A DNA stretch of 64,000 bases from Lewinellaceae bacterium. GTDB taxonomy: Bacteria; Bacteroidota; Bacteroidia; Chitinophagales; Saprospiraceae. The position numbers and the translations under genes are program-made. The stretch covers positions 558,001 through 622,000 of the forward strand of contig JACJYO010000003.1 of the NCBI GenBank assembly GCA_020636075.1, read 5' to 3'. The notes under the pieces were generated by a model, which saw nothing but the letters and a program-made list of their open reading frames with translations, was not told the DNA's origin and did no database searches. Numbering within the stretch: position 1 is the first letter of the stretch; each line of letters opens with the position of its first letter. This document shows positions 1 through 9,525 of this stretch, piece after piece.

Positions 1-3000
1 CCTTCAACCAAAATTGGGTCACTGGCCTTGCGCAGGCTGTTGGTTGGCTGGCCGCAATACCATTCGGCCCGGGCGCCAAAAACAAGCTGCACATTCGACA
101 CCGCACCACAACCGGCGATGAGTTTAAATCGTATCTGCAGGGCATTATCGGGGTCGGTATCTACACCCGGGAGCCCCCGGGCGGCAATAGAATCCTGCAA
201 ATTGGCAATATCCCATTCGAACAAATTGCTGCCTGCCGGTACAGGGTCTGGTATGGGCACAAATGCGCTGCCAGCCGGGTAGGCCATCTGGCATGAGCCC
301 GGGAGTAGTTGCAGGCCCGGGGGTAGTTCGAGATTGATGAAGGGGTGGTAAGCAAAGCCCAGATCGGCATTGGAAAGCTCCAGAAAAAAATAATCGGAGG
401 TATCACAAAGCGGAATATTGACCGGGAAATCGACCAGTTCCAGTTCGATCTCGGGGTTGCGTGGTCGAAACAACAGTTCCAGTGTATCCGGTGCTCCACA
501 GGCCGTATCCGCAGGATCCAGATACGGTCCGCAATGCCAACCATACAAAATCAGCAGACGTTGGGGATCGCAGCTGGTGTTGATGCCGTTTATCTGCAGG
601 TCTTTTTGTCCCAGGATAGGCAGGGAGCCAAGCTGGTAAATGCCATTTAACGGGTTGATCACGGCGCCGGTGCCCAGCACGGTAATGGTCAGGTTGCTGA
701 GGCCGTTGCCCGGGTTTACCAGTTGTATCCAGAAGTTTGGCGCCACGACGGGTGCTTTGTTGCGCAGGTGTACATTAACCGAAACTTGATCCGTGGTAAA
801 ATCGAGTGCCACTTCCGGAGTTGTCAGTGTATCGCGGGGATGATTGCTGAAAAAACCGAGTTTGTTTTCCAAAACAAACGTGATCGGATCGGGCCGCGAC
901 ATGCACCCCGGAAAATCGAGCGTTACCCATTGTGCAGACGAATCGGGCATTGTGAAGGTGCAGCTGGGCTCGAACACAAACCGGGTGCGCAAGCCGTAAC
1001 CCTCGTCGGGCGGAATGGCATAAGCCGGAGCAAAATCGACGTGCAGCATCGAATCGATTCCGGTATTCTTAAAAAAGGTTGTGGCAGTGAATGGCAGGGG
1101 CTGGCTCGGTTGCAGGGGCAAATTAGTTTGCAGGTTTAAAAATTGAAGTTCGGTCGACAGCGCTTTTACGCCTTTCGGCAGCACCAGATCGTAGTTGCTG
1201 ATTTTCGACATAGGCCGCACCTCGTACGGAAACAGGTTTTCCCGGGCAATACGGATATTATAGGCAAAAGGGGTTACCTGGTTGGACGTTTCACAAGGGC
1301 GGATGCCGAACGTTGCCGACGTAAGGGAATCCCGGTAGCCCGAGTATTGAAACATCAGGGTATCGAATGTCCGGTAATTGTAGAATTGGTAAATTTTATT
1401 GGAATTATAACCCATTTCAAAATTGACCAAAGGAGGCTTGGTCGGTTTGCTCTCGGGCGAATAGTTCATGTCAAACTTCAAATCTACCTGGAGTTGTACG
1501 GAGTCGCCGCTCTCCAATAAAAAACCGGGGGGTAACAAGCCGGCATCGCTGAGTTTTTCCATGACCGGATTAAACGGGTAGTTCATCGTGGCCAATTCGT
1601 CGATGACGGCTGTCGGTTTGGTATTGACCAGCGCGATTTGCCCATAGAGCCGGTCTTTTGAGTCAGTTGTCGGTAATGGAAAACTGTATATGTTGTTTGC
1701 GCTGGAATCCCAAATGGTCAGCTGCACTCCGGCAAGTTGCAACAGGCTGCTGTCGGTAAATCCAAACCGGGCCGCCCCGGTCTGATAAGGACCGATCGGG
1801 AACGTATCATTCACTCCGGCATACCCGATGTCGCTTCCCACAACTTCTGCAAACAGCTGGTACAACAGCACGCTAATACTGTCGCCGCACACAACTTTTG
1901 TGGAAAGCACATTGCGTAGCGTATCCCCGGGCAGGAACCTGTCGCGCCGCACTTTGGTCATATCGAGCACCCCTCCCGGGTCGGGGATGCGGTCGTCGTC
2001 GTTGTCCGCCAGATCGTAATTCAGCCGGTAGGCTTCCCGGTGTTCGCGCAGGATACAACAAGCGGGGTCGTCATTGCAGGGATTGGGTGGGAGACCGGCA
2101 CTCGGCACTTCGCATATGCCATCGTTGCATACTGTTTGCAGTTCAAAATAATCACAGGATGGCACGCCGCAATCCACATCGGCAGTATCGAGGCTCAGAC
2201 TGAGCAATGCCGCCGACCCCACCCGATAGGCGCAGTCGCCGCAATCGTCAGGCACAAAAACAAAAAAATTGTCGCCTGATGCCGGAATCGGGGTGCGAGC
2301 TGGTACATACGAAGCATCGTTGCGACAAGTGCTGCGCAGGCAAAAGCTAAAGAAGGCGGAAGTATCCAGCAAGGGCAATTCGTAGGCCAGTAATACCCGG
2401 TTGACGGGGAAGTCGGTAAACTTTGGGGTCACTGAAAAATGAACCGGAGCCTTGCCACCCAGGGTTTGCGGGCAGTTGGTCGACCATTCGAGGCCGACGG
2501 GCAGGTCAAACTTAAACCAGATATAGCCCGTGTCGGAAACGAGCCGGTTCGAGCTGAGTTTGTAGTGGAAGGGGTAGGTTTCGCCATCCTGTAGACATTC
2601 GCCAATACTGTAGGTTATTCCGGCACTCAAATAATCCTGTATCGTTGCTTCAAATTTCACGGTATCGGCTACCACGAAACCGCCGGGCGGGCAGGGTTTG
2701 TTGTAATAGTAATTGAGCAGAATTTTTGGTAGCAGCTGTTTGCAGGAGTCCAGACAGTAGTAGGTGTCAAAGGCAATATCAGCCGTATCCTGCGGCTGCA
2801 TTTCCGGGATAAACAAGGTGACAAAACCTGAACGTGTAACACCACACACCGGCATGTCGAAGTCTGTGGTCTGGTTGGGCGTAAGCATTTCGGTAACGCC
2901 CTTGCGGCGGATTTTGAAACTGGTTTTATCCATCCCCAGGGCAAGTGCTGCTTCTGAATTGAGTTGCAGGGTAATATTGCTGGCTGGCGCCGACCCTTCG

Positions 3001-3947
3001 TTGATTACCCGAAATCGCATTTCGTGCGGGCGTTGGGCACAATGATCCCAGGGCAGAGCGTACTCGGTGGTAAAGGTCAGATTGGGTTGGAAGGTGGAGG
3101 GCAAAATCTGTACATCGGCGATGGTGCTATCGCCCTGGCAGGGTGGGTCCAGTTGCGTACAACTCCAGTCGGTCAGAATATTTGACCGGCAGGTAAACGC
3201 CGGAATACCACAATCGGTGATGGTAATTTCCTGCTTTATCAGCACGGTTTCGCCAAACTCCAGCAAGGCATCGCCATCGCCAAACTGACTGAAAAACGCC
3301 CCGTCGAAATACGCGGTGTACAGCGTTGGCTGGTCCTGTTCCGTTGCTGCACCGACCACGTGAATGCTAATACCGGCAGGGTGGGTGTCGCGCAAAAACA
3401 TATGCCGAACCGGGCCCAGCCGGGTATTGCGCACATGGATAGTGCGTTCCAGCACCTCGCCTTTTTCGCCCGAGATCACAGCGTTATCCACCTGGGTGAT
3501 GACGAGAAGGCTGGTTTGGATTTGAAAATTGGTTGTTAGCACTTCCTCCGAAGCCGCGTCGTCGCGCACCCGGATCAAGGCCCGGAACAGCTGGCCCGAA
3601 TTGATGGCTTCCACCAGGCCACAGCCCGCGGCGAGCTGCACTCTGATTGTAAGGGGTATACCCGGCTGCAATTCCGGTAAAACCAACACAGGTTTTTCCA
3701 AATTTGAAATATCCAGCTCTCCGGCGCCATCCACTGAACCGGGCAAATAGGTCAACCCTGGCGGCAGTTCCAGTTCCAACTGTGCTGCACCAACCGGCAT
3801 GGCAGTATTGTTCTGGATTGTAACGCTGAGTGTATCATCTGAACAGACGACTAATTGATCCGGGTTTTTGTACGCAATGGAGAAATTTTGGGCAAAAGAC
3901 GTGGCAGCAATGACCAGCAGCAGGCAGGCGAGCAGGCATCTGAACAT
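1..3947 (-). CDS. Large secreted protein with repeated DUF11-like/CARDB-like beta domains (partial, C-terminus off the left edge)
   Basis: The frame is open from an ATG at 3947 to the window edge, giving about 1,315 residues; I checked seven places along it and found no stop. The first ~20 residues (MFRCLLACLL... ending ATSFAQ) form a signal peptide. The body is made of beta-rich modules with phrases such as LELELPPGLTYLPGS and LNLELPPGLQLLPGSC, which resemble the DUF11/conserved-repeat domains of adhesin-like surface proteins. Paired cysteines recur (CNDDPACC, CGDCAYR), suggesting disulphides outside the cytoplasm. By analogy with neighbours it is probably exported by T9SS, but the C-terminal sorting domain would lie beyond the window. 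No enzymatic motif is visible; a structural or adhesive role is inference. Confidence 0.85.
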   Translation of the reverse strand, partial: MFRCLLACLLLVIAATSFAQNFSIAYKNPDQLVVCSDDTLSVTIQNNTAMPVGAAQLELELPPGLTYLPGSVDGAGELDISNLEKPVLVLPELQPGIPLTIRVQLAAGCGLVEAINSGQLFRALIRVRDDAASEEVLTTNFQIQTSLLVITQVDNAVISGEKGEVLERTIHVRNTRLGPVRHMFLRDTHPAGISIHVVGAATEQDQPTLYTAYFDGAFFSQFGDGDALLEFGETVLIKQEITITDCGIPAFTCRSNILTDWSCTQLDPPCQGDSTIADVQILPSTFQPNLTFTTEYALPWDHCAQRPHEMRFRVINEGSAPASNITLQLNSEAALALGMDKTSFKIRRKGVTEMLTPNQTTDFDMPVCGVTRSGFVTLFIPEMQPQDTADIAFDTYYCLDSCKQLLPKILLNYYYNKPCPPGGFVVADTVKFEATIQDYLSAGITYSIGECLQDGETYPFHYKLSSNRLVSDTGYIWFKFDLPVGLEWSTNCPQTLGGKAPVHFSVTPKFTDFPVNRVLLAYELPLLDTSAFFSFCLRSTCRNDASYVPARTPIPASGDNFFVFVPDDCGDCAYRVGSAALLSLSLDTADVDCGVPSCDYFELQTVCNDGICEVPSAGLPPNPCNDDPACCILREHREAYRLNYDLADNDDDRIPDPGGVLDMTKVRRDRFLPGDTLRNVLSTKVVCGDSISVLLYQLFAEVVGSDIGYAGVNDTFPIGPYQTGAARFGFTDSSLLQLAGVQLTIWDSSANNIYSFPLPTTDSKDRLYGQIALVNTKPTAVIDELATMNYPFNPVMEKLSDAGLLPPGFLLESGDSVQLQVDLKFDMNYSPESKPTKPPLVNFEMGYNSNKIYQFYNYRTFDTLMFQYSGYRDSLTSATFGIRPCETSNQVTPFAYNIRIARENLFPYEVRPMSKISNYDLVLPKGVKALSTELQFLNLQTNLPLQPSQPLPFTATTFFKNTGIDSMLHVDFAPAYAIPPDEGYGLRTRFVFEPSCTFTMPDSSAQWVTLDFPGCMSRPDPITFVLENKLGFFSNHPRDTLTTPEVALDFTTDQVSVNVHLRNKAPVVAPNFWIQLVNPGNGLSNLTITVLGTGAVINPLNGIYQLGSLPILGQKDLQINGINTSCDPQRLLILYGWHCGPYLDPADTACGAPDTLELLFRPRNPEIELELVDFPVNIPLCDTSDYFFLELSNADLGFAYHPFINLELPPGLQLLPGSCQMAYPAGSAFVPIPDPVPAGSNLFEWDIANLQDSIAARGLPGVDTDPDNALQIRFKLIAGCGAVSNVQLVFGARAEWYCGQPTNSLRKASDPILVE

Positions 3948-3981
3948 GGGATCATAACGGGCTTTACAGTAAACAGATGTT

Positions 3982-3989
3982 CAAATATA
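3982..3989 (-). promoter_or_regulatory. Bacteroidota -7 box (TATATTTG)
   Basis: On the minus strand this reads TATATTTG, an exact match to TAnnTTTG, 35 bases upstream of the start of the large secreted protein. I do not see a clear TTTG -33 element at the usual spacing, so the call rests on the -7 box and its position. Confidence 0.5.
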
Positions 3990-4145
3990 GGTTTTTAATC
4001 AGCTGTCCATTTTTTTCATCCCGGTCTTTTTTTGTCGGAACATACTCCAAAACCTGAAAAACAGCCGGCCGCAAAAAAAATAAGCCGGTACCAACGACAT
4101 GGTACCGGCCCGGTATTAAGGATCTATCATTTAAAATTACCTGTA

Positions 4146-4505
4146 TTATTCTTTAACGGCCTTGCCGACATTCCCCACAAAAAACGGCGTTTCGGCATCC
4201 GTCCGGTAATCCCGTACAAAACCGAATGTCAGATCGTCGGGTACATCCGATGATTTTGCGGAGCCTTTGAATCCGTCCTGACAATCTACGGTAAATTCCA
4301 GCGCTTTCAGGTGCCCGGCATCGTCGAATTCCATGCTGACGTAATCGACCATGATTTTTTGTGCGCCCAGTTCGGCTTTGATGTTTTTCAAATCCTGAAG
4401 CGTGTGGCTATGTTGAAAGAAAGCTTCAACCTTGCGCGCATTTTGCGCATTCAGCGCCGGCAGTGCCAGGCAGACAAAAGCAAGTAAAAAGAGTACTTTT
4501 TGCAT
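4146..4505 (-). CDS. Small secreted protein of unknown function
   Basis: 119 residues with a signal peptide (MQKVLFLLAFVCLALPALNA). The mature part carries the stretch LKALEFTVDCQDGFKGSA followed by FGFVRDY. From memory this resembles a short domain at the C-terminus of some Bacteroidota M56/BlaR1-like membrane peptidases (pattern 'SVDCNDGFxGSA'); I cannot confirm that here. A free-standing copy would be a periplasmic or exported domain. It lies between two secreted-protein genes on the same strand but with gaps of about 100-200 bases, so an operon is not evident. Function unknown. Confidence 0.7.
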   Translation of the reverse strand: MQKVLFLLAFVCLALPALNAQNARKVEAFFQHSHTLQDLKNIKAELGAQKIMVDYVSMEFDDAGHLKALEFTVDCQDGFKGSAKSSDVPDDLTFGFVRDYRTDAETPFFVGNVGKAVKE

Positions 4506-4616
4506 AAAAACTGTTAGTTTAGATTGTGATGGTGGTTATTTACAAAGGACCCAATATCCATTGGGCGAGTAAAATTACGAGGATTTTATAGAAAAACAGC
4601 ATCCGTCGTATTCCAC

Positions 4617-6986
4617 CTAATTCCGAACAACCGGCCTAAGTATACTGCCGCTTTCCAATTGAACACGCAAGTAATACGTGCCGCCTGGTAATTGACTCAG
4701 ATCGAATTCTGTGGCAATTCGCTGCCCCTTCACCGATTTTGTTAACAATTGGCGCTGTTGACCATCCTGCAAAATCAAATTTACACGCTCCGACCGACGC
4801 AAATTCATGGTCAGTTGCACAATGCCCGACGTTGGGTTGGGCGCCAGGTTAAATTGCCGGACCGAATTGGGCAGCGCAGTGGATGTGACGATCACTTGCA
4901 TGCCTACCTGGTAGGTACAGCCGTTTGCTGAAACAACCTGGCATTCATAAAAACCATTTTCCGTGGGTAGGTACGTAGTATTGGTAGCGCCCTGAATTGC
5001 TCCCCCATCAAGCAACCACTGGTAGGCCGACCAGGTGCCGGTAGAGATGCTCAGGGTATCGTTTTCAAAAAGCAATTCCAACCCAACAGGTTCCGGCTCG
5101 CTGGTAATTTCCGCCAGGGCCGACATGGGCATTACGCAGGCCTCATACTGAAACTGGACACTGTACACACCGGCTTCCGTTACCGTTAGTTCAGGGGAGG
5201 TTTCCCCTTGAATAGGTTCATTATTGAAAAACCATTGAAGAGCAAAGGCGGGAAAAACATTTAGCACTTGAATTTGGGTCTCTTCACCCGGGCATAAAAC
5301 GGTTGGGCCGTTGGTTTGGATTTCCGGAACCGGTAAATCTGCAGCAACCTGCACCACAAAAGCATCCGAGAGTGCCGAATTGCAGGGGTCGCCATCGTAC
5401 TCAACCCGGTACACCCCGGGCTGGCTGACGGGTAGTTGTTGCCCGGTCGCACCCGGAATAATCTGATTGTTTTCGTACCATTGGTAGCCAAAACCCGCCG
5501 GAGCCTGTGCCGCTTGCAGCAAAACGGTGTCTGAGCCCGGGCAAATTAACTCCGGCTCAGCCAAAGGCGCCGTCCAGGAAAGCGTACTGATTTCAGGCAC
5601 CTGGATTTGTGCCCCTTCACTTACTTCAAAGGTGTCGATGCGGATACAACCCTGTCCATCCTGGGCTTCTACGATGTAGATGCCAGGGTCGAGACCGGTA
5701 AGCAAGGTGTCGCTAGCCCCGTTGCTCCAGTTCAGCGAATAGGGGCTTACACCGCCGGTAATTCCCAAGTCAATTGCCCCATCCATACTGCCGTAACAGC
5801 TGGCATCCTGCACCGAAGCAGCCAGCTGGAATGCGGAGCACAATTCCCGGATTTTGTAAATGACGCCATCCACAACATCTGCCACGTACAGCTCCCCGCG
5901 GTAATCTTCACCCAAACTGGCAAAAGAACCATTGCCCGGAGGCCGGATTTGCTTGGTCGCAAACGAGTTGTCGGGCTGTTGTTTTGTGGCCCACCAGCGG
6001 TCGCTGCCATAGTCCGTAAAAATATAATACCCATAAAGATCGGTGTACACGCTTCCCCGGTAAATAAACCCTCCGGTAACCGACCGGCCCAGGGAGGAGT
6101 TGTCGTAGTCGAACACCGGACCGACGTAGGAAGATTGTGGCTGGCAACCGCTGGTTTGGTAACTAAACGTTCCTTCATAGCATCGCCAGCCGTAGTTTCG
6201 GCCCGGCGTGTTGGCCGGTTCAAAATCGATTTCTTCACGGGTGCTCTGGCCCACATCGCCAACCCACATGTCGCCGGTAAGCCGGTCAAAAGAAAAACGC
6301 CAGGGGTTGCGCCAGCCCAACGACCAGATCTCCGGGCGGTAGGACGGGTCATTCACAAAGGGGTTATCGGGCGGTATTGCGTAGGCCAACCCCGGGTCTT
6401 TTTTGCTCACGTCGATGCGCAGGATTTTCCCGAGCAAGGTATCCTTGGTCTGCCCATTGTTTTGTGGGTCGCCGCCTGCGCCGCCATCGCCAAAGGAAAT
6501 GTACAAATACCCGTCAGGGCCAAATTTGAGACAGCCCCCATTGTGATTGTTAAAGGGCTGGATTTGGGTGAGCAGGATTTCCTCACTGTTTGGGTCGGCT
6601 TCGTTAGGATTATCCGGCCGCACCGAAAACCGCGACACCCGGGTAGCGCCATCTGCTCCACGGGTATAGTTTACATAAAAAAAGCCCGTTTCGGCATAAT
6701 CCGGCGGGAAAGCCAATCCAAGCAGGCCCTGCTCGCTGGCTGAGGAATTCACGCGAGGGTCGATATTCAAAAACGCGTTGGGCAAACGGTTGCCAAGGCT
6801 GTCGAGTATCCAGATATAACCTTGTTGTCCGACAATAAACAGGCGGCTGTCGCCGCAATGGGCAATATCGAGCGGACGGGTCACGTCGTCGTTGAAAACA
6901 TCAAACTCGATCTTGGGTTGGGAACGCAGGCTCAGGGGAAGGGCCAGCAATAGGGCCAGCAGCAGCGTAAGTTGTTGTTTTTGCAT
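4617..6986 (-). CDS. Secreted PQQ-dependent sugar dehydrogenase-like protein with SprB/Ig-like modules and T9SS tail
   Basis: 789 residues. After a signal peptide (~1-22) comes a six-bladed propeller of the glucose/sorbosone dehydrogenase family (~30-395): landmarks are RPLDIAHCGDSRLFIVGQQG, GLLGLAFPPDY, NHNGGCLKFGPDGYLYISFG and EIWSLGWRNPWRFSFD. These secreted propellers usually oxidise aldoses with PQQ or bind glycans; substrate is unknown. Then follow an SprB-like module (~390-455, CYGSMDGAIDL) and Ig-like modules with paired CPG motifs. The last ~80 residues (LAPNPTSGIVQLT ... LPGGTYYLRVQ) are a type A T9SS sorting domain, so the protein should be exported and surface-bound or released. 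No other GSDH-pathway gene lies nearby. Confidence 0.9.
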   Translation of the reverse strand: MQKQQLTLLLALLLALPLSLRSQPKIEFDVFNDDVTRPLDIAHCGDSRLFIVGQQGYIWILDSLGNRLPNAFLNIDPRVNSSASEQGLLGLAFPPDYAETGFFYVNYTRGADGATRVSRFSVRPDNPNEADPNSEEILLTQIQPFNNHNGGCLKFGPDGYLYISFGDGGAGGDPQNNGQTKDTLLGKILRIDVSKKDPGLAYAIPPDNPFVNDPSYRPEIWSLGWRNPWRFSFDRLTGDMWVGDVGQSTREEIDFEPANTPGRNYGWRCYEGTFSYQTSGCQPQSSYVGPVFDYDNSSLGRSVTGGFIYRGSVYTDLYGYYIFTDYGSDRWWATKQQPDNSFATKQIRPPGNGSFASLGEDYRGELYVADVVDGVIYKIRELCSAFQLAASVQDASCYGSMDGAIDLGITGGVSPYSLNWSNGASDTLLTGLDPGIYIVEAQDGQGCIRIDTFEVSEGAQIQVPEISTLSWTAPLAEPELICPGSDTVLLQAAQAPAGFGYQWYENNQIIPGATGQQLPVSQPGVYRVEYDGDPCNSALSDAFVVQVAADLPVPEIQTNGPTVLCPGEETQIQVLNVFPAFALQWFFNNEPIQGETSPELTVTEAGVYSVQFQYEACVMPMSALAEITSEPEPVGLELLFENDTLSISTGTWSAYQWLLDGGAIQGATNTTYLPTENGFYECQVVSANGCTYQVGMQVIVTSTALPNSVRQFNLAPNPTSGIVQLTMNLRRSERVNLILQDGQQRQLLTKSVKGQRIATEFDLSQLPGGTYYLRVQLESGSILRPVVRN

Positions 6987-7125
6987 AGTGTTTGCTTTTG
7001 GATTGAAAAATCAGTTTTGGGAAAATGTTGGGGATAAAAACGCACAAAATTCCAAAAGGGTTGTGGGTGCAGCCTGATGGATTGCAGTTCTTGTCTGGAA
7101 ATGGCTAATTCGGCGCATTTGTTTT

Positions 7126-7394
7126 CCCAGCCGTGAACGGCTGGGCTGAGAATGGCTGGGCTGAGAACAGGGATGCGGAAAAAAAGCATAAAACTGCCGG
7201 GCAGTTTTTCGACTCCAAGGCTAACAATTTTCCCAGACCATGAGAATTTGCAATTCTTCGCCCAGCCGTTCACGGCTGGGAAAGCATTGCAAATAAACGA
7301 CCCAACAAACTTCAGCACATGATGGAACGGTTATCCAAACATTGCTTCGAACTCAGGATGTCCAGCGTTCTTCGCCCAGCCGTTCACGGCTGGG
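7126..7394. repeat. Three copies of a 20-bp palindrome (CCCAGCCG-TTCA-CGGCTGGG)
   Basis: Exact copies of CCCAGCCGTTCACGGCTGGG lie at 7261-7280 and 7375-7394; 7126-7145 is the same palindrome in the opposite orientation. The flanks are shared: CTTCGC before and AAAGC after the two direct copies, and GCTGAGAA after the inverted one. The same flanks surround palindromes with a different stem (CCAGGCC) at 21.3 and 23.5 kb, so these belong to one hairpin family whose stem changes while the surroundings stay. The 416-base gap they occupy (6987-7402) contains no gene that I can support. Confidence 0.8.
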
Positions 7395-7402
7395 AAAGCG
7401 AT

Positions 7403-7843
7403 TCAAAGCAAGCGCCGTAGATAATTCACCTGCCCAAGGTGATAGCTCAAATGCCCGTACAAATGGAATAGCATATGCGCCGTGGACACGATTTCTCCGC
7501 GTTTTTCTACCGGATAATCTTTGGCCAGATCAGTATCTGACAGTTTGGCCAGGGTGTCGGCAACGACGGCAATCGTCTCCTCAATTTCAGTGAGCAGTTT
7601 ATCCCGGGGCACTTGTTTTGCTGCAAATTCATAAGGACGATCGCGTATGTAGCCCGTTTGACCCAGTATGGCGCCGACAAAGTGTTTGAGATTGCCGCAC
7701 AAGTGCAAACTCAAATTACCGGCAGCGTTGCTGATTTCGCCCTTAATGATCCACAAGGCGTCTTCGTTGGGGTACTGTCCGATCTGGTCGGCGAGTTGGC
7801 GCAGATCGCGCTGGAAGAGTTCCGAGAGGGTTGGGATAAGCAT
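7403..7843 (-). CDS. DinB/DUF1572-like metal-binding four-helix protein
   Basis: 146 residues, all-helical, matching the DinB/YfiT-like superfamily: SLHLCGNLKHFVGAIL, then the late histidine cluster AHMLFHLYGHLSYHLGQV that supplies metal ligands in the family. The length is normal. DinB-like proteins are divalent-metal proteins, some acting as thiol-dependent S-transferases (mycothiol or bacillithiol); the presence of bshA at 21 kb makes bacillithiol chemistry conceivable but this is inference. It starts 10 bases after the MscS-like gene stops, on the same strand, so the two are probably co-transcribed. Confidence 0.8.
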   Translation of the reverse strand: MLIPTLSELFQRDLRQLADQIGQYPNEDALWIIKGEISNAAGNLSLHLCGNLKHFVGAILGQTGYIRDRPYEFAAKQVPRDKLLTEIEETIAVVADTLAKLSDTDLAKDYPVEKRGEIVSTAHMLFHLYGHLSYHLGQVNYLRRLL

Positions 7844-7853
7844 GACGTTCGGG

Positions 7854-8771
7854 TTATTTTTTAAGAGTTACGTTCATTTCCGGTATGTCCACGACTTCGA
7901 AGGTTGCCGAGGCAAGGGCAACTTTACCTTGCGTTTCGGTAATCGCTTCCAAAATGCGCGTGTTCAAAGCCGTCCGGGTAGAGCGTCGTTTTTCGTAGGC
8001 AACGACATAGCGCAGGTTGAACTCGATCCAGTTATCCGTAAGTTTAATACCTACAGTAGGTTCTACGACGGCGTTTTCGATCAGGTATTTCCGCACCATG
8101 ATCTGCCAGTGGCGCTGCGCCTGCGCGGGAAAATCGCCCAGGGTTTGGATGGCTGCATCCAGCAAAAGTTGTGTGGTTTGCTTGACATCGGAACCGTAGT
8201 GCACCGGCAGGTTTATTTCATCCCACACAAATGGAAAATCCGTAGAGTAATTGTACACCGGCCCTTTGAACACAAAGGCATTGCTGAGCCGGACAATGCG
8301 GCCGCTGTAGTTGTCGCTGGACGACCAGGCGCCGATTTCCATGAGGGTAATGCGGGTGATACTGATGTCGATCACATCGCCGCGCACGCCGTTGAGTTCG
8401 ATCCGGTCGCCGGGTTTGAACATGTTTGAACTGTAGATTGCGATCCAGCCTGCCAGGCTGAGAAACACCTCCTGCATGGTGAAGGCAATGCCCGCGCTCA
8501 CTAGCCCGATGGTAATGCCGAGATATTGAAGTTTGCCGGTAAAGCTGAAAACGGCTACCAGCATGATGATGATGTAGCCCGTCAGGCTGGCCGATTTTTT
8601 TGCGCGGTAGCGCATGGCATTGTCGCGCACCAGCCGGTTGATACCCTTGCGTGCCAGCCAAACCAGAAACAGGACAAAAAACGACCAAAACAGGAAATAC
8701 AACAACCGGATCAGGAGGCCGGAGCTATCGCCTTGCGTCAATTGTTGGAACCATTGCTGGAATGTATCCAT
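7854..8771 (-). CDS. Small-conductance mechanosensitive channel (MscS family)
   Basis: 305 residues. Transmembrane segments sit at ~22-40, ~68-85 and ~90-115; the pore helix region reads TIGLVSAGIAFTMQEVFLSL, followed by the conserved MscS beta-domain phrase FKPGDRIELNGVRGDVIDI. A soluble C-terminal domain follows (~180-305). MscS channels open under membrane tension and release solutes on hypo-osmotic shock. There is no extra regulatory domain. The gene begins 19 bases downstream of the restriction-system methylase and runs straight into the DinB-like gene, so transcription may be shared with the restriction island, although the base composition differs. Confidence 0.92.
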   Translation of the reverse strand: MDTFQQWFQQLTQGDSSGLLIRLLYFLFWSFFVLFLVWLARKGINRLVRDNAMRYRAKKSASLTGYIIIMLVAVFSFTGKLQYLGITIGLVSAGIAFTMQEVFLSLAGWIAIYSSNMFKPGDRIELNGVRGDVIDISITRITLMEIGAWSSSDNYSGRIVRLSNAFVFKGPVYNYSTDFPFVWDEINLPVHYGSDVKQTTQLLLDAAIQTLGDFPAQAQRHWQIMVRKYLIENAVVEPTVGIKLTDNWIEFNLRYVVAYEKRRSTRTALNTRILEAITETQGKVALASATFEVVDIPEMNVTLKK

Positions 8772-8790
8772 ATGAGAATACCTGTGAAAA

Positions 8791-9525
8791 TTATTTCGAG
8801 GCTATCGAAGGATATTTTTTCTCTTTTTCTAATAACTCTAATTGAATACCATCTTTATTAGGGTAATTCCCCGGGGATATGTTGGGCTGTCCCTCTTTGT
8901 TTTTCTGTGAGTGGTTTTTGTATGTTTCCCAGGCTGGAAAGTAGTCATCAACCTGATTCCCCCAACAAGACCAATTTGGCCGTGCGCCTCGGGCAAACAT
9001 TTCAAGATAAGGGCCTTTACTACAGGATTCAATTAACTGATACTGTTCATCCGGTTTTCGGCTATGCTCTCTTTTTTGTTGAACAATAATATTCTCCTGG
9101 GTGCGCCCGGGCTGGAGTGTACGCGCGTTTTTGCCACGAACACCAAACAGGATCATTTCAGTTACATTTCTAAAATAAAACCCTACACCTCTTCGGTCAG
9201 GGCCGCCATCCTTTCTGACTTTATACCAAATCAAATTCGTTTTGTAGGTGAACCCCCATGCTTCCAAAACCTGTAATCCTTCAAAAAGAAGTGCATTAGG
9301 AACCCACAGGTATAGATGAGCTGTTTCCGTTAGCGCTTTACTAACTGGGATATTCTTTATTTCTTCCAAGCTCAACGTTGGGTACCTTGAAAGGCGCTTA
9401 TGCTCAGGCGCCATTTTACCTGTACGGTTTTGAAATTGCCAGGGAGGATCTGCCAAAATGGTCGAAAACTTATTCGTGCCGGCAAACCGCTGAAAATCAT
9501 CTGCCGCTGATAGGACTTTATTCAT
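8791..9525 (-). CDS. MT-A70 family adenine N6-methyltransferase of a type II restriction-modification system
   Basis: 244 residues. The catalytic motif DPPW is at 26-29 (TILADPPWQF), and HLYLWVPNALL, WGFTYKTNLIWYK and EMFARGARPNWSCWGNQVD are typical of prokaryotic MT-A70 proteins. The enzyme should transfer a methyl group from SAM to adenine N6 in the host copies of the endonuclease site. It overlaps the endonuclease gene by 8 bases and is translated just after it. The extra C-terminal tail after ~200 is low-complexity and polar. By eye the pair is more AT-rich than its neighbours, consistent with horizontal acquisition. It could in principle modify RNA, but the partner argues for DNA. Confidence 0.88.
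   Translation of the reverse strand: MNKVLSAADDFQRFAGTNKFSTILADPPWQFQNRTGKMAPEHKRLSRYPTLSLEEIKNIPVSKALTETAHLYLWVPNALLFEGLQVLEAWGFTYKTNLIWYKVRKDGGPDRRGVGFYFRNVTEMILFGVRGKNARTLQPGRTQENIIVQQKREHSRKPDEQYQLIESCSKGPYLEMFARGARPNWSCWGNQVDDYFPAWETYKNHSQKNKEGQPNISPGNYPNKDGIQLELLEKEKKYPSIASK

Noticed and set aside
5607..6743. A 378-codon plus-strand frame over the sugar dehydrogenase gene
   Set aside because: It is antisense to clear propeller motifs and lacks family features.
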